A stretch of 64,000 nucleotides of DNA from Sulfurimonas xiamenensis (GTDB taxonomy: Bacteria; Campylobacterota; Campylobacteria; Campylobacterales; Sulfurimonadaceae), in the NCBI RefSeq assembly GCF_009258045.1, contig NZ_CP041166.1, positions 496,001 through 560,000 of the forward strand, written 5' to 3'. Position numbers and translations under genes: made by a program. Position 1 is the first letter of the stretch; each line of letters begins with the position of its first letter. The notes under the pieces were generated by a model. It was not told where the DNA came from. It made no database searches and saw only the letters and a list, made by a program, of their open reading frames with translations. Shown piece after piece: positions 16,380-24,925 of this stretch.

Positions 16380-17258
16380 CTATGCAGCTTTTTTCTGTTT
16401 AAGACCTACCATAGTTTCACGAACATGAACTCTCAATCCATTTTTTGTTGTTCTCCAGAAATCTTTACGTTTATGTATTACTGGAGATTTATGAGAACTA
16501 TGTTTGCCATTTTTGCCAGATTTATAGTGCACTTTATATGCGTTATTGATGAGATTATCGAATATATTTATCTCTTTATCATTTTCAACAGTATGATTTT
16601 GCGTTTTATTTTTTGCACTTTTTTTTGTTGTATAGCCTGAGATACCAGAGCGTAGCTTTTCTGCTAACAATTCAGCACCATCAACGCTCTCATTTGCACT
16701 TATCTCAATAGCTCCAACTTTATGTAAATATGCAAGCATCTTAAAGATTTTATTTTCGAACTTAGTAGTGCTTTTAGTCTTATTCAACACATCTATCTTT
16801 TTTTGAAACATCTCAAATATATATTCTGTTAGAGCATACATAGGAATCAATTCTCTTACAACACTATCAAAAGAGTAATAGTCTTGATAGCTCAAATACA
16901 TATTAACAAGAATAAAGTTGTATGCAAAAATACGCTGTATACCTTCTAATTCACGGTATCTCATCGATGAAACTTTTTTGGTATTTAAGGCACTTTCTAT
17001 AACGTTAAAGAGCCCACCAGTCATTTGAATTTTCAGACCATAATGATGTATCGAATCCGATAAGCTTTCAACAACTATAGTTAATGATTTTTCATTCATA
17101 TCTTCAACTATGTTTTTGTATTTGCATAAAATTTCTAGTGCCGTTTTTTTAAGCTTTTGCTTGGCAACTTGTTTTTTTATTTTTTTGGCTTTTCTTGTAA
17201 GTCCATAATTTATCTGATTTTGCGTATGATATGGAGCTGTGTTTATAAAAGTGCTCAT
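16380..17258 (-). CDS. Basic hypothetical protein
   Basis: The 292-aa protein has a very basic N-terminus (TRKAKKIKKQVAKQKLKK, about 21-38), a long helical centre, and a basic C-terminal tail whose motif HKRKDFWRTTKNGLRVHVRETMVG resembles the HWR...K.G.R.WVR.T..G tail found in several plasmid and phage DNA-associated proteins. Function is unknown; nucleic-acid binding is likely from composition. It starts 2 bp after the upstream acidic gene, so they are co-transcribed. Confidence 0.6.
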   Translation of the reverse strand: MSTFINTAPYHTQNQINYGLTRKAKKIKKQVAKQKLKKTALEILCKYKNIVEDMNEKSLTIVVESLSDSIHHYGLKIQMTGGLFNVIESALNTKKVSSMRYRELEGIQRIFAYNFILVNMYLSYQDYYSFDSVVRELIPMYALTEYIFEMFQKKIDVLNKTKSTTKFENKIFKMLAYLHKVGAIEISANESVDGAELLAEKLRSGISGYTTKKSAKNKTQNHTVENDKEINIFDNLINNAYKVHYKSGKNGKHSSHKSPVIHKRKDFWRTTKNGLRVHVRETMVGLKQKKAA

Positions 17259-17260
17259 TA

Positions 17261-17500
17261 TTAACCCTCCACACTGTAAAGTATTGTTTCAGGGTGAGTA
17301 GTTAAATTCTCTCTAACTCTACTACCAATTTCTTCGGAGTTGTATTTATTAAGTATTTCATATATCACATCTTCGTCATTTGATAAAGAGTTAAATTCAG
17401 CTAATACATTTTCAAAATCATCATCTTCTATTTGTATTTTATGAATGTAATGCATCTCAAATAAGTTTAGTTCTGATATTGTTACTGTAATTTCTTTCAT
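17261..17500 (-). CDS. Small acidic protein, tandem paralogue B
   Basis: The 79-aa protein is a close relative of its upstream neighbour: both begin MKEITV, share the FENVLAEF-SLSND core and have a YE.L.KY segment. It is acidic and has no recognised domain. It abuts the paralogue with no gap (stop 17501, start ATG 17500). Possibly a small regulator or DNA mimic. Confidence 0.6.
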   Translation of the reverse strand: MKEITVTISELNLFEMHYIHKIQIEDDDFENVLAEFNSLSNDEDVIYEILNKYNSEEIGSRVRENLTTHPETILYSVEG

Positions 17501-17743
17501 TTAGTTAGCCTCCACATTATAAATTTCTGTATCAGGCTCATAATCTAAATAGCTTTTAATATAGTTATCGACTTGTTCAAATTGATATTTGTCAAGAGAT
17601 TCATATATTTCATTATGGTCGTTTGATAGAGAATGAAATTCAGCCAATACATTTTCAAATTCTTTTTCATCCACTTTAACTTTATAAACAAAGTGCATCT
17701 CGGATAAAACTACTTCTGATGTTACTACAGTGATTTCTTTCAT
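17501..17743 (-). CDS. Small acidic protein, tandem paralogue A
   Basis: From ATG 17743 the protein is 80 aa. The upstream in-frame extension to 17782 is rejected because AAAGGAC lies just before 17743 and the paralogue starts at the same MKEITV. It shares FENVLAEFHSLSND with paralogue B, so a tandem duplication has occurred and diverged. Unknown function. Confidence 0.6.
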   Translation of the reverse strand: MKEITVVTSEVVLSEMHFVYKVKVDEKEFENVLAEFHSLSNDHNEIYESLDKYQFEQVDNYIKSYLDYEPDTEIYNVEAN

Positions 17744-17823
17744 TTTTAAGTCCTTTTTTGTTGTTTTGATAAGTCTGTTCAAGACACTCTATGAACACTC
17801 CCTATGAGTGCTCAATAAAATAT

Positions 17824-18075
17824 CTAGGCGACTAAAATCACGTTTGATAAGTAGTCTGCAACGCAAGGTAATGGGAAAACAACTTTTGCATTCTTAGCAT
17901 CGCCAAGCTTTTTATATTGAGGCACGCCATAACCTTTTACGATGTAGTTGTTTACTGCTGAAACAGATACACCAAGCTCATGCGCTAACTCTTTTTTATT
18001 AAGGGTAGTTTTTTGATATCTGTTTTTTAAGTCTTCATAAATTGCTGTGTTTAAGTTGATGTTTTGAACTGTCAT
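17824..18075 (-). CDS. Helix-turn-helix DNA-binding protein (excisionase/AlpA-like)
   Basis: The 83-aa protein has a helix-turn-helix at about residues 25-47 (LNKKELAHELGVSVSAVNNYI) followed by a wing-like segment and a PCVADYL tail. Its size suits a recombination directionality factor or a small phage-type regulator. It is the first minus-strand gene next to a 125-bp intergenic space shared with the divergent 523-aa gene, where it could repress both promoters. Confidence 0.72.
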   Translation of the reverse strand: MTVQNINLNTAIYEDLKNRYQKTTLNKKELAHELGVSVSAVNNYIVKGYGVPQYKKLGDAKNAKVVFPLPCVADYLSNVILVA

Positions 18076-18200
18076 TTTTAAAACCTCTCATTCTCTTTTT
18101 CTGGACAACATTATTCCCACTTAATTTTTTTTCTGTTTACCAGTGTACATAGTTTGTAAAATTTATGTTAAAATTTCTAAATTAATTTGAATGCGGATAT

Positions 18201-19772
18201 ATGAGAAAAAAGAGAAATATAGTTTATAAAAAGACTACAGTAAGGGATAAAAGAAGCTTTTTGCGTTCGTTAGATTTATTCACTAAGAATAATAATGAAG
18301 CTTTTATTGAGAATACAAATCTTGAAAGTCTAAATGAAATCACTTTTTACTCGCCTCTGAATAAGTTAAAATCTCTTTATTGGCTTGATGAACCAGTGCA
18401 ATGTTCTTTAAAAGATTTTGATTTCCAATATAAACTGTTTTCAACTGTAGACCCGATAAATATCTCTTATGAAGATAGTCCATATAAACTTGGCGAGTTT
18501 AAAAGTGGTAGCGGTATGATTTACTCTAAAATCGTATCTGATACAAGACTTTCAGACTATACATTTGTCATGAACGAGATAAACAACTTAATCAGTATTA
18601 GCCGAAAAGTAAATTATAATACCGCCCTACAAGATATCATTGAAGAATATACATATAAATACAGTGATGATACAAACGAGTGGATAACCTATTTTTTTAA
18701 TGGCTATGATGTTGAGGAGAAGATAAAAAAAATTGAAGCTGCTCTGGCTCACTACAATGAAATCACTGAGCATAACACTCCAAAAGCTTATAAGCTTCCA
18801 ATTTCTAGCCATGAGAGTGCATCTGATAGAATAAAGAGACTCTATGTAAATTCAAAATCGTATGCCACTTTGGCAAAAAAAATATATACGCAGCTTCTTA
18901 GAAGAGTGAAATACAATGAAATCGGTTTTTACAAAGTGCCGACTGATGACAAATATAAAAAAGAAGTGATACCGATACAGTATATATCTCCACTTGATAG
19001 AATGCAAAGTAGAGTCAACTTCATCTTAAAAAGGCAGTGGCTATTAGATAGGCATATTTTAAATGCTCTCAGAGATAGGTTGATGACACATAATCAAATC
19101 AACACTGAAAACGTTGAAGAAGATTTGATATCTACCATATCAAGGATTTTTGGGATTGATATAAATGAGAGCATCGAGGATGACCGATATCAAGACTCCA
19201 TAAAGATTTTAAAGCAGCACTATTTTAAGTATGAAGGACTTGATTCTTATGATTATGAGTTTTTGGACGATGAAACGAAGAGCTGGAACTATGAAGATGC
19301 AGTTGAATATATTGCAGAGCTCAATCAATATATCAAAGAGTTTGTGGGCGAAGATGAAACTACAGATGAATCTCCCCAGAAAAAAGAGCCACTTACGACC
19401 ATTGAAAAGGAGTGGGAAGATTTATACGCTAAATTACTTGACGGTATTCTTTCAAATACTCTTGAAAAGAACGAATATTATAAAATCAGCTCTATTGCCC
19501 AAGAGCTAGTGCAAGAATACGATTTTTTGATAGAGAATAAAGTCTTTTTAGAAACAGGCAAGCTCAATATGAAATGTAAATTTGTGCAATCTCTAAAACA
19601 GGAGCTGCTTAAAAAAATCCATGCTAAGGATGATGATACAAAATTAGAGCTATCAACCAATTTTATATCGGAGAAAAAATCAGAGTATCTTTTGCTGCAG
19701 GATACAATTGAGCACTATCCGTTTATAAGAGCACTGCAGGATTTTGATTATAAAACTTTATTGTATTCGTAA
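18201..19772 (+). CDS. Hypothetical protein, 523 aa
   Basis: No family is recognised. The protein has a basic, short N-terminus (MRKKRNIVYKKTTVRDKRS), a long mainly helical body and an acidic, lysine-interrupted C-terminal half (a D/E-rich hinge near 390-400). It has no signal peptide or membrane helix, so it is cytoplasmic. It is the first gene rightward from the divergent promoter; ATG 18201 has GGA nearby. A role in the element's DNA processing is only suggested by position. Confidence 0.65.
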   Translation: MRKKRNIVYKKTTVRDKRSFLRSLDLFTKNNNEAFIENTNLESLNEITFYSPLNKLKSLYWLDEPVQCSLKDFDFQYKLFSTVDPINISYEDSPYKLGEFKSGSGMIYSKIVSDTRLSDYTFVMNEINNLISISRKVNYNTALQDIIEEYTYKYSDDTNEWITYFFNGYDVEEKIKKIEAALAHYNEITEHNTPKAYKLPISSHESASDRIKRLYVNSKSYATLAKKIYTQLLRRVKYNEIGFYKVPTDDKYKKEVIPIQYISPLDRMQSRVNFILKRQWLLDRHILNALRDRLMTHNQINTENVEEDLISTISRIFGIDINESIEDDRYQDSIKILKQHYFKYEGLDSYDYEFLDDETKSWNYEDAVEYIAELNQYIKEFVGEDETTDESPQKKEPLTTIEKEWEDLYAKLLDGILSNTLEKNEYYKISSIAQELVQEYDFLIENKVFLETGKLNMKCKFVQSLKQELLKKIHAKDDDTKLELSTNFISEKKSEYLLLQDTIEHYPFIRALQDFDYKTLLYS

Positions 19773-19893
19773 CAAGTTGGATAAATTTTGATAATAAAAT
19801 CTTCGTTTGTAGCATAAAGAAGCCAAGAGCGCTATAATTTAGGCATTATTTTAAAAAATATTTAATAAAGTACAAAAAACTACAGGAAAGAAA

Positions 19894-20670
19894 ATGCCAC
19901 AATACAAAGTAAATGTTGAAGTGTTAAAATCTCTAATGTATGGTGACTGTTCTACCCTTAAAGATGTTAAATGGTCTATAGAAAACAATCAATTAACACT
20001 TGTGAATACAGAAACATCTTTTACTTGCAGTGAAGTAAACTACACCAACATATCTAAAAAAATAACGAATAAATATAAAACGACACATCCATATAGAAAT
20101 GTACAATATGAATTTTTTATGAATGGCAATAGTGAAATTTCTAAACCTGAGATAGAAGACATAATAAAGTGGTTTAGTGTCTCTATAAACGATACTGGTT
20201 TTGAACGAGGGCAAAGGTACTCAATAGTGATTACTGATGTAGCAAATAACACCGTAGTTTTACATGAAAATACAATTCAATTTAGATATCAAGTTGATGT
20301 AGATATTAACACGACAATATTTATTGATGAAACCAAAGAGTTCATATATGATAACGCAAGTAAGTATGGAAGTACAAAATTTTATGACTTTGTAGATAAA
20401 TCAATAGATGAGAGATTGGTTCCATATTCTTTTAGGAAAGTTGAAAATATATACCTAAAAAAATATATTGATGGATATATTTCTAATAAAAAAACAAACA
20501 AAGTAACTGGAGAAAAATATAGAACAATGAAGTTCAATTATACTTTTTTAACACGTCATATACTTTCTGAAAAAGAAATGGATTTAATAATGAGTTTTTG
20601 GAAAGAAAACAGTTTAAAGTGTTCTGTTGGTATAGAATTAGTTACAAGAGAAAAATGTGAAGATGATTAA
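19894..20670 (+). CDS. Hypothetical protein, 258 aa
   Basis: The protein is soluble, alpha/beta and not recognised. It has no signal or membrane segment. ATG 19894 is preceded by AGGAAAG. A separate promoter in 19773-19893 (AGCGCTATAATTTAGG, with TATAAT at about 19835) looks good, so it can be expressed on its own. It converges with the FtsK-like operon, with 3 bp between stop codons, leaving no room for a separate terminator. Confidence 0.6.
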   Translation: MPQYKVNVEVLKSLMYGDCSTLKDVKWSIENNQLTLVNTETSFTCSEVNYTNISKKITNKYKTTHPYRNVQYEFFMNGNSEISKPEIEDIIKWFSVSINDTGFERGQRYSIVITDVANNTVVLHENTIQFRYQVDVDINTTIFIDETKEFIYDNASKYGSTKFYDFVDKSIDERLVPYSFRKVENIYLKKYIDGYISNKKTNKVTGEKYRTMKFNYTFLTRHILSEKEMDLIMSFWKENSLKCSVGIELVTREKCEDD

Positions 20671-20673
20671 GTT

Positions 20674-22374
20674 TTAGATAGAATTAAACAGCTCCATCTC
20701 ATCAATGTTTGATGAAGTGCTTTTCTCTTGAGGTGTGTTCTGAGATTTTTTTTCAGCTAGTGATTTTTCTGCAACTGCAAAAATATCCTCCATCTCATCC
20801 TTTTCAATGTCTTCAAAAGTATCGTAAAAGGTTTTTTTACCAGATTTCTCAAGCTCATCCATCATCTTGTTAAAGACGTTGACGGCTTCAATAGCTATCT
20901 CTTTGTAGCTATGAACCTCTTGCAATACCTCTTGCGCTTTAAAATTAAGCGGCATTTGATTGAGCTCATCAATATTAAACTCTATGCCGTTTTGGACAGT
21001 AAAGCCATCTTGAAGCTCATTTGTAAGCATATCCCAGTAGATATATTGCCCTTGTTTTAATTCAAGTGGATTAAGAGCATTTTTCTCAGTAATGTCATTG
21101 TTGACAACTAAGTGCGCCGAACTGATATTTTCCTGTTTTAGCATGAAACGATTTCGTAAATTACTTCTATAAGCAGTAGATGGCAGTGAGCTTACATCTG
21201 CTTTTTGCAAGATATTGATAAGGCTTCCGTTACTTGCCCTGATTTTTGAACCTAAAAACTCTAGTATAGCCAGAGATTCTTGCACTGTATTTTTCATAAT
21301 TTTGTGTAGAGATTTTGATTCAAGTGTTTCGTTGAGTGTTTGTACTTCATCTATAATAACAAGAGTTTGATATGCAGTAAAATTATCAATAGAGTGCACA
21401 GAGTTATATTTATACTTCGTCATCATATCCAGCTGCACTTTTTTAAGGATTTTCAATCCACCTGCAATATCATCCGCATATTCAACTTTATCAAGCGGCT
21501 GCAAGAAGTTATAATCAGCACTTGCTTTATAGTTGATGATATATATCTTATCGATATATGGGTAGTTATACTTGGTTAAAAAGTTTTTCATAAACTCAAC
21601 CATCGTAAATGACTTTCCTGAGCCTGAACCGCCAACGATTAACCAGTTACCATTTAGCAAACCGTTACCTTGCTCTTTTTGAGTACCATATACGGGTGTA
21701 GCGTTTGTATCGCTAATACCAAGGAATAGTTTATCTTTTCCAGTTAAAGGTTTAAAATCCATCTTTGGAACATTATCCTTATCTGGCATCACTTCACTAA
21801 ACACAAGAGTGATTTTATCATTCTCATTTCTGCTTGCTTTTAATTTACCAACATCAAAGAGCTGCTTTAAATCTTCGGCTCTATCCAAAAAGCCTTGGTA
21901 GTTTATGGAAGCACCGCGAATCAGTTTAAAAGTGAATGTTCGCGTCTCTAAATCATACTTATGCAGATAGTATTGGTTTAGGTTCAAAGAAGCAAGATTA
22001 GCTTGTATATCTGCCAAAAATACATTATGCTTGACCTTTTTCTGAATCAGATACAGAGGCAATGATGCCGATATGAGGATATTGAGCAAGAACTCCACTG
22101 AAAGATTTTGTGTTACATTTGTGCGTAACCACTGCTTATACTCTGCAAAGAACAGCTTTTGAAAATCAAGACTTTTAACATCATTGATATCCAAGACCTG
22201 CTCATTAAATAAAAACTGCATCTGTGCTATGGAGTAACTTAAAGCTGCAAAGATAACGATGAAGATGAATAACATTGACTGCGACATCTTTTCTCTATCG
22301 ATATAACCTCGGATATCATAGTAACCATTTGCCCACTCATCACTGCCGTTTAGATTCTTTTTAGCATTAGCCAT
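20674..22374 (-). CDS. Membrane-anchored FtsK/HerA-type DNA-pump ATPase
   Basis: The 566-aa protein has two membrane helices near the N-terminus (about 33-50 and 94-112), then a P-loop ATPase: Walker A VGGSGSGKSFT (about 248-258) and Walker B TLVIIDEVQTL (about 340). Downstream lies an arginine-containing segment (SNLRNRFMLK). The order resembles conjugative coupling or FtsK-type translocases (TraB of AICEs, Orf21 of Tn916). It lacks an obvious FtsK gamma domain. It likely hexamerises at the inner membrane and moves element DNA, but a role in transfer rather than segregation is inference. It is the last gene of a five-gene operon beginning at 23954 and overlaps the membrane protein gene by 8 bp. 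Confidence 0.82.
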   Translation of the reverse strand: MANAKKNLNGSDEWANGYYDIRGYIDREKMSQSMLFIFIVIFAALSYSIAQMQFLFNEQVLDINDVKSLDFQKLFFAEYKQWLRTNVTQNLSVEFLLNILISASLPLYLIQKKVKHNVFLADIQANLASLNLNQYYLHKYDLETRTFTFKLIRGASINYQGFLDRAEDLKQLFDVGKLKASRNENDKITLVFSEVMPDKDNVPKMDFKPLTGKDKLFLGISDTNATPVYGTQKEQGNGLLNGNWLIVGGSGSGKSFTMVEFMKNFLTKYNYPYIDKIYIINYKASADYNFLQPLDKVEYADDIAGGLKILKKVQLDMMTKYKYNSVHSIDNFTAYQTLVIIDEVQTLNETLESKSLHKIMKNTVQESLAILEFLGSKIRASNGSLINILQKADVSSLPSTAYRSNLRNRFMLKQENISSAHLVVNNDITEKNALNPLELKQGQYIYWDMLTNELQDGFTVQNGIEFNIDELNQMPLNFKAQEVLQEVHSYKEIAIEAVNVFNKMMDELEKSGKKTFYDTFEDIEKDEMEDIFAVAEKSLAEKKSQNTPQEKSTSSNIDEMELFNSI

Positions 22375-22732
22375 TATTTGCCCTTGAGTAGATAATGAGA
22401 AAAGCGAATGTGATGTGTCCGATTAAAAGCAGCAGTATGAAATCTTGGTAGTAATGATTGTATCTAAGCATTTGCTGATACTCTCTTAGCTTATCTGCAC
22501 TAATGATTTTTGATGGTGTGGTAGCTTTTATGTTTTGAGAAGCGATGATTGATTTTGCTTTATCGCTGAAGCTGCCATCTTGAAGCTTTTGAAATAGTAG
22601 TTGATTGTTATATTCATTTATCTCTGCGCTGCTGTATTTAAACACTGTAAAGGGCTTAAAAATACTTAGTATTATCAATAGTGCGATAACTATAAACGGC
22701 TTTTTATAAAATATCATCTTTAACATACTCAT
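22367..22732 (-). CDS. Small membrane protein of the FtsK-like operon
   Basis: From ATG 22732 (AGGG six bases before it) the protein is 121 aa. The longer in-frame extension to 22786 lies inside the upstream gene and is rejected. It has one N-terminal hydrophobic helix (about 10-28) and one C-terminal helix (about 95-115) with a polar loop between. It overlaps both neighbours, suggesting coupled synthesis and physical partnership with the ATPase. Confidence 0.65.
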   Translation of the reverse strand: MSMLKMIFYKKPFIVIALLIILSIFKPFTVFKYSSAEINEYNNQLLFQKLQDGSFSDKAKSIIASQNIKATTPSKIISADKLREYQQMLRYNHYYQDFILLLLIGHITFAFLIIYSRANNG

Positions 22733-23009
22733 AAATAACCCTGTTGATAAAATCTGTTGCATTGTCAAACTCATAGCTGTTGGCAACTATTTTTTCAATC
22801 GTCTCTTTTGTGTCACGTTGTATTTCAAACCCAGAGAAGATTTTTGTTACGTGTTTCTCATCTTCAAGTTCATATTCTGATATGAATGCATGTGTTAAAA
22901 AATCCAATGCTTCACTCATAGAAGAAAAGCTCTCATCACTCACTATCTTTTTTTTAAATGCTTTTTTTAACTCTTCATTGAGAAGGTATCCAACTTTGAT
23001 TTTATTCAT
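22704..23009 (-). CDS. Small ribbon-helix-helix-like protein
   Basis: From ATG 23009 (AAAGGGG seven bases upstream; TTG 23015 is less likely) the protein is 101 aa. It opens MNKIKVGYLLNEELKKAFKKK, a beta strand then helix as in ribbon-helix-helix regulators, and ends in an acidic helical part. Accessory proteins of this type bind oriT or promoter DNA in conjugative operons. The family call is from pattern only. Confidence 0.5.
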   Translation of the reverse strand: MNKIKVGYLLNEELKKAFKKKIVSDESFSSMSEALDFLTHAFISEYELEDEKHVTKIFSGFEIQRDTKETIEKIVANSYEFDNATDFINRVIYEYVKDDIL

Positions 23010-23214
23010 TGTCAAACCCCTTTGACATTACATCATTGTAGATAGAGGATATCTTCTCATCGATAGCACTGTCTAGTTTGGAGATGTTTGATTTTAGAAG
23101 TTCAAGTTCATGTATATCTTCTATGTCAAAGTCTGCGCGTCCAAATAGCTCTACAGTCTCAGTATCTAAATCTTGAAATATCTCAAATACATCGTAAAAT
23201 TTATTCATATCCAT
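23002..23214 (-). CDS. Small acidic coiled-coil protein
   Basis: The 70-aa protein is acidic and helical (LELLKSNISKLDSAIDEKISS). ATG 23214 has AAGGGG upstream; a second ATG six bases later is possible. It overlaps the next gene by 8 bp. No family is recognised. Confidence 0.55.
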   Translation of the reverse strand: MDMNKFYDVFEIFQDLDTETVELFGRADFDIEDIHELELLKSNISKLDSAIDEKISSIYNDVMSKGFDNE

Positions 23215-23243
23215 ATTTACCCCTTGGCATAAGACCTAAGTCA

Positions 23244-23954
23244 TTATGCAAGTTCAGGAAATACTTCCGTTGAATAAAAAGTGCTTCCATTCACACGAAC
23301 GTCTTTGATGAAGTTGATTCTGATTTTTTTATCAAGCACTGGTGTGAACATCTTTTTATCGTATTTCATCTCAGTAGCTTTTAATTTGCATTCAAAAGTT
23401 TTTATGGAACCATCAGATTCATTTTTTATTGAGATTAGCTTTACATCGCCAGTTGGCTTGTCTTTTTTCATTACATTGGAAACACTTACTAGGTCAATCT
23501 CAACATAAGCGTTAATGGAGAACTTCTCTTTTATCGCTGAAGTATCTTCAACTACTTTCATATTTTCAAGTTTACCGCCAAAGGTATGTGTTCTTGAGCG
23601 TTCATTCCCTTGAAAGTCTCTATCTATATGCGTATATCTTGTAATATCCGTTACTTTTACATATTTACCGATTAGTTTTTTTATATCATCCTCTTTGATA
23701 GCACCGTTTAGTGTAAAAGTGTTCTCAATCAAACCGCCAGTCTCTTCATCTATAACAGCCGTTTTTAATTGAACCTTGTTTGGTCTACCTTCGCTATCTG
23801 TTGAAATTCTATAGGCGTTGATTAATGCCGTGATATCAAATCTCATAAATGCTTGTTCTTGCTCTACTGCCTCTTTGTCAATATCTAACATCTCCATAAG
23901 AGATTTTGAAAGTTTTACTTCTTCTACTTGTTTTTCATTTTTTTTATTATCCAT
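23244..23954 (-). CDS. Hypothetical protein, first gene of the FtsK-like operon
   Basis: The 236-aa protein has a charged N-terminus and a beta-rich body (LKTAVIDEETGGLIENTFTLNG, SINAYVEIDLVSVSNVM). The overall style suits an OB-fold or Tn916-type DUF961-like ssDNA-binding or accessory protein, but no motif proves it. In rolling-circle elements a protein in this place often binds single-stranded DNA. It is followed 29 bp later by the acidic 70-aa gene. Confidence 0.5.
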   Translation of the reverse strand: MDNKKNEKQVEEVKLSKSLMEMLDIDKEAVEQEQAFMRFDITALINAYRISTDSEGRPNKVQLKTAVIDEETGGLIENTFTLNGAIKEDDIKKLIGKYVKVTDITRYTHIDRDFQGNERSRTHTFGGKLENMKVVEDTSAIKEKFSINAYVEIDLVSVSNVMKKDKPTGDVKLISIKNESDGSIKTFECKLKATEMKYDKKMFTPVLDKKIRINFIKDVRVNGSTFYSTEVFPELA

Positions 23955-24078
23955 AATCTATATCCTTAAAAAATTGTTTGTTTAGAACAAGATTGCATCA
24001 AGTTCATATATAGATTATAAAGAAAACTAAAGCTTTTTTAAGATTAGAGTGAAATTTGTGTTTTTATACGGGAATAGC

Positions 24079-24228
24079 GTGGAAATAGAGCGAGGAATAT
24101 GAGTTGGAAATAAAAATATTTGCCAAAAAATACCTAAAAATGATATTTGGATTTGTTTTTGAATGGGCGATGAAATATTTATTTTTTTCTATCGAAAAAT
24201 TATTTAGTTGGAAATAGGTTGGAAACAA
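24079..24228 (+). repeat. Right integrase arm-type sites
   Basis: GTGGAAATA (24079-24087), GTTGGAAATA (24103-24112) and the pair GTTGGAAATA (24207-24216) / GTTGGAAACAA (24218-24228) lie here. The pair has the same 11-bp phasing and orientation as at 188-209. They lie in a 320-bp stretch (23955-24274) with no gene. The remainder, 24000-24080, is A/T-rich and holds the start of the FtsK-like operon on the minus strand. Confidence 0.62.
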
Positions 24229-24274
24229 GTTTTGTGAAAGAAACTTAAGAACCTTTGAAAGTCCCTAAATTAAG

Positions 24275-24349
<75 letters not shown>

Positions 24350-24360
24350 ATCTTAAAAAG

Positions 24361-24437
24361 TGGTGTCAAAGGCGAGACTTGAACTCGCGACCCCCGGCTT
24401 ATGAGACCAGTGCTCTAACCAGCTGAGCTACCCTGAC
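24361..24437 (-). tRNA. tRNA-Met (CAT)
   Basis: The fold is complete: acceptor GTCAGGG/CTTTGAC, D arm GCTC/GAGC, anticodon loop CTCATAA (CAT), T arm GCGAG/CTCGC with TTCAAGT, and encoded CCA. A paired 1-72 position and no GGG/CCC anticodon stem argue against initiator tRNA. An Ile2 tRNA with lysidine cannot be excluded by sequence alone. Confidence 0.9.
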
Positions 24438-24648
24438 ATCTTTTAAGAGGCAGAATTGTATCCATTTAAAACTTTAATTTACCTAAGAGAAAGAAAAAAA
24501 CAATTAAAAAACGAAAAACAACAACACTATCAACAAGCTTGAGTAAATTCAATAAATAGACTTTAGTTGTACCGACTAAGAGTATTGACTTTGTTACCAT
24601 TTTTTTAGTAGTATTGCGCTTGTAAATCATATTATTTAAGGAGTTTAA

Positions 24649-24909
24649 ATGAATTTTCAACCATTAGGCAAAAGAGTCCTAGTAAAAAGAGTAGAAGAGG
24701 CAAATACTACAAGCAGCGGTATTATTATTCCTGATAATGCACAAGAGAAACCTTCAAAAGGTGAAGTTGTGGCTGTTAGCTCCGAAGTGAATGAAATAGC
24801 GTCTGGCGATATAGTAGTTTTTGGAAAATTTTCCGGCAATGAAATTTCGTTAGATAGTGAAAAATTTTTAGTTTTAGAGACAGAAGATATTTTTGGAATA
24901 GTAAAGTAA
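24649..24909 (+). CDS. groS: Co-chaperonin GroES
   Basis: At 86 aa it is of normal length, with [15 protein letters not shown] at the N-terminus, the mobile loop ([24 protein letters not shown]) and the C-terminal beta strand. It caps GroEL during ATP-driven folding. RBS AAGGAG lies five bases before ATG. The gene begins a groES-groEL operon with 16 bp between the two. No CIRCE operator (TTAGCACTC-N9-GAGTGCTAA) is visible upstream, so control is not obviously HrcA type. Confidence 0.97.
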   Translation: MNFQPLGKRVLVKRVEEANTTSSGIIIPDNAQEKPSKGEVVAVSSEVNEIASGDIVVFGKFSGNEISLDSEKFLVLETEDIFGIVK

Positions 24910-24925
24910 ATTTAAAGGATTTTTA

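Noticed and set aside
24540-24648. CIRCE/HrcA operator upstream of groES
   Set aside because: The TTAGCACTC-N9-GAGTGCTAA pattern is absent.
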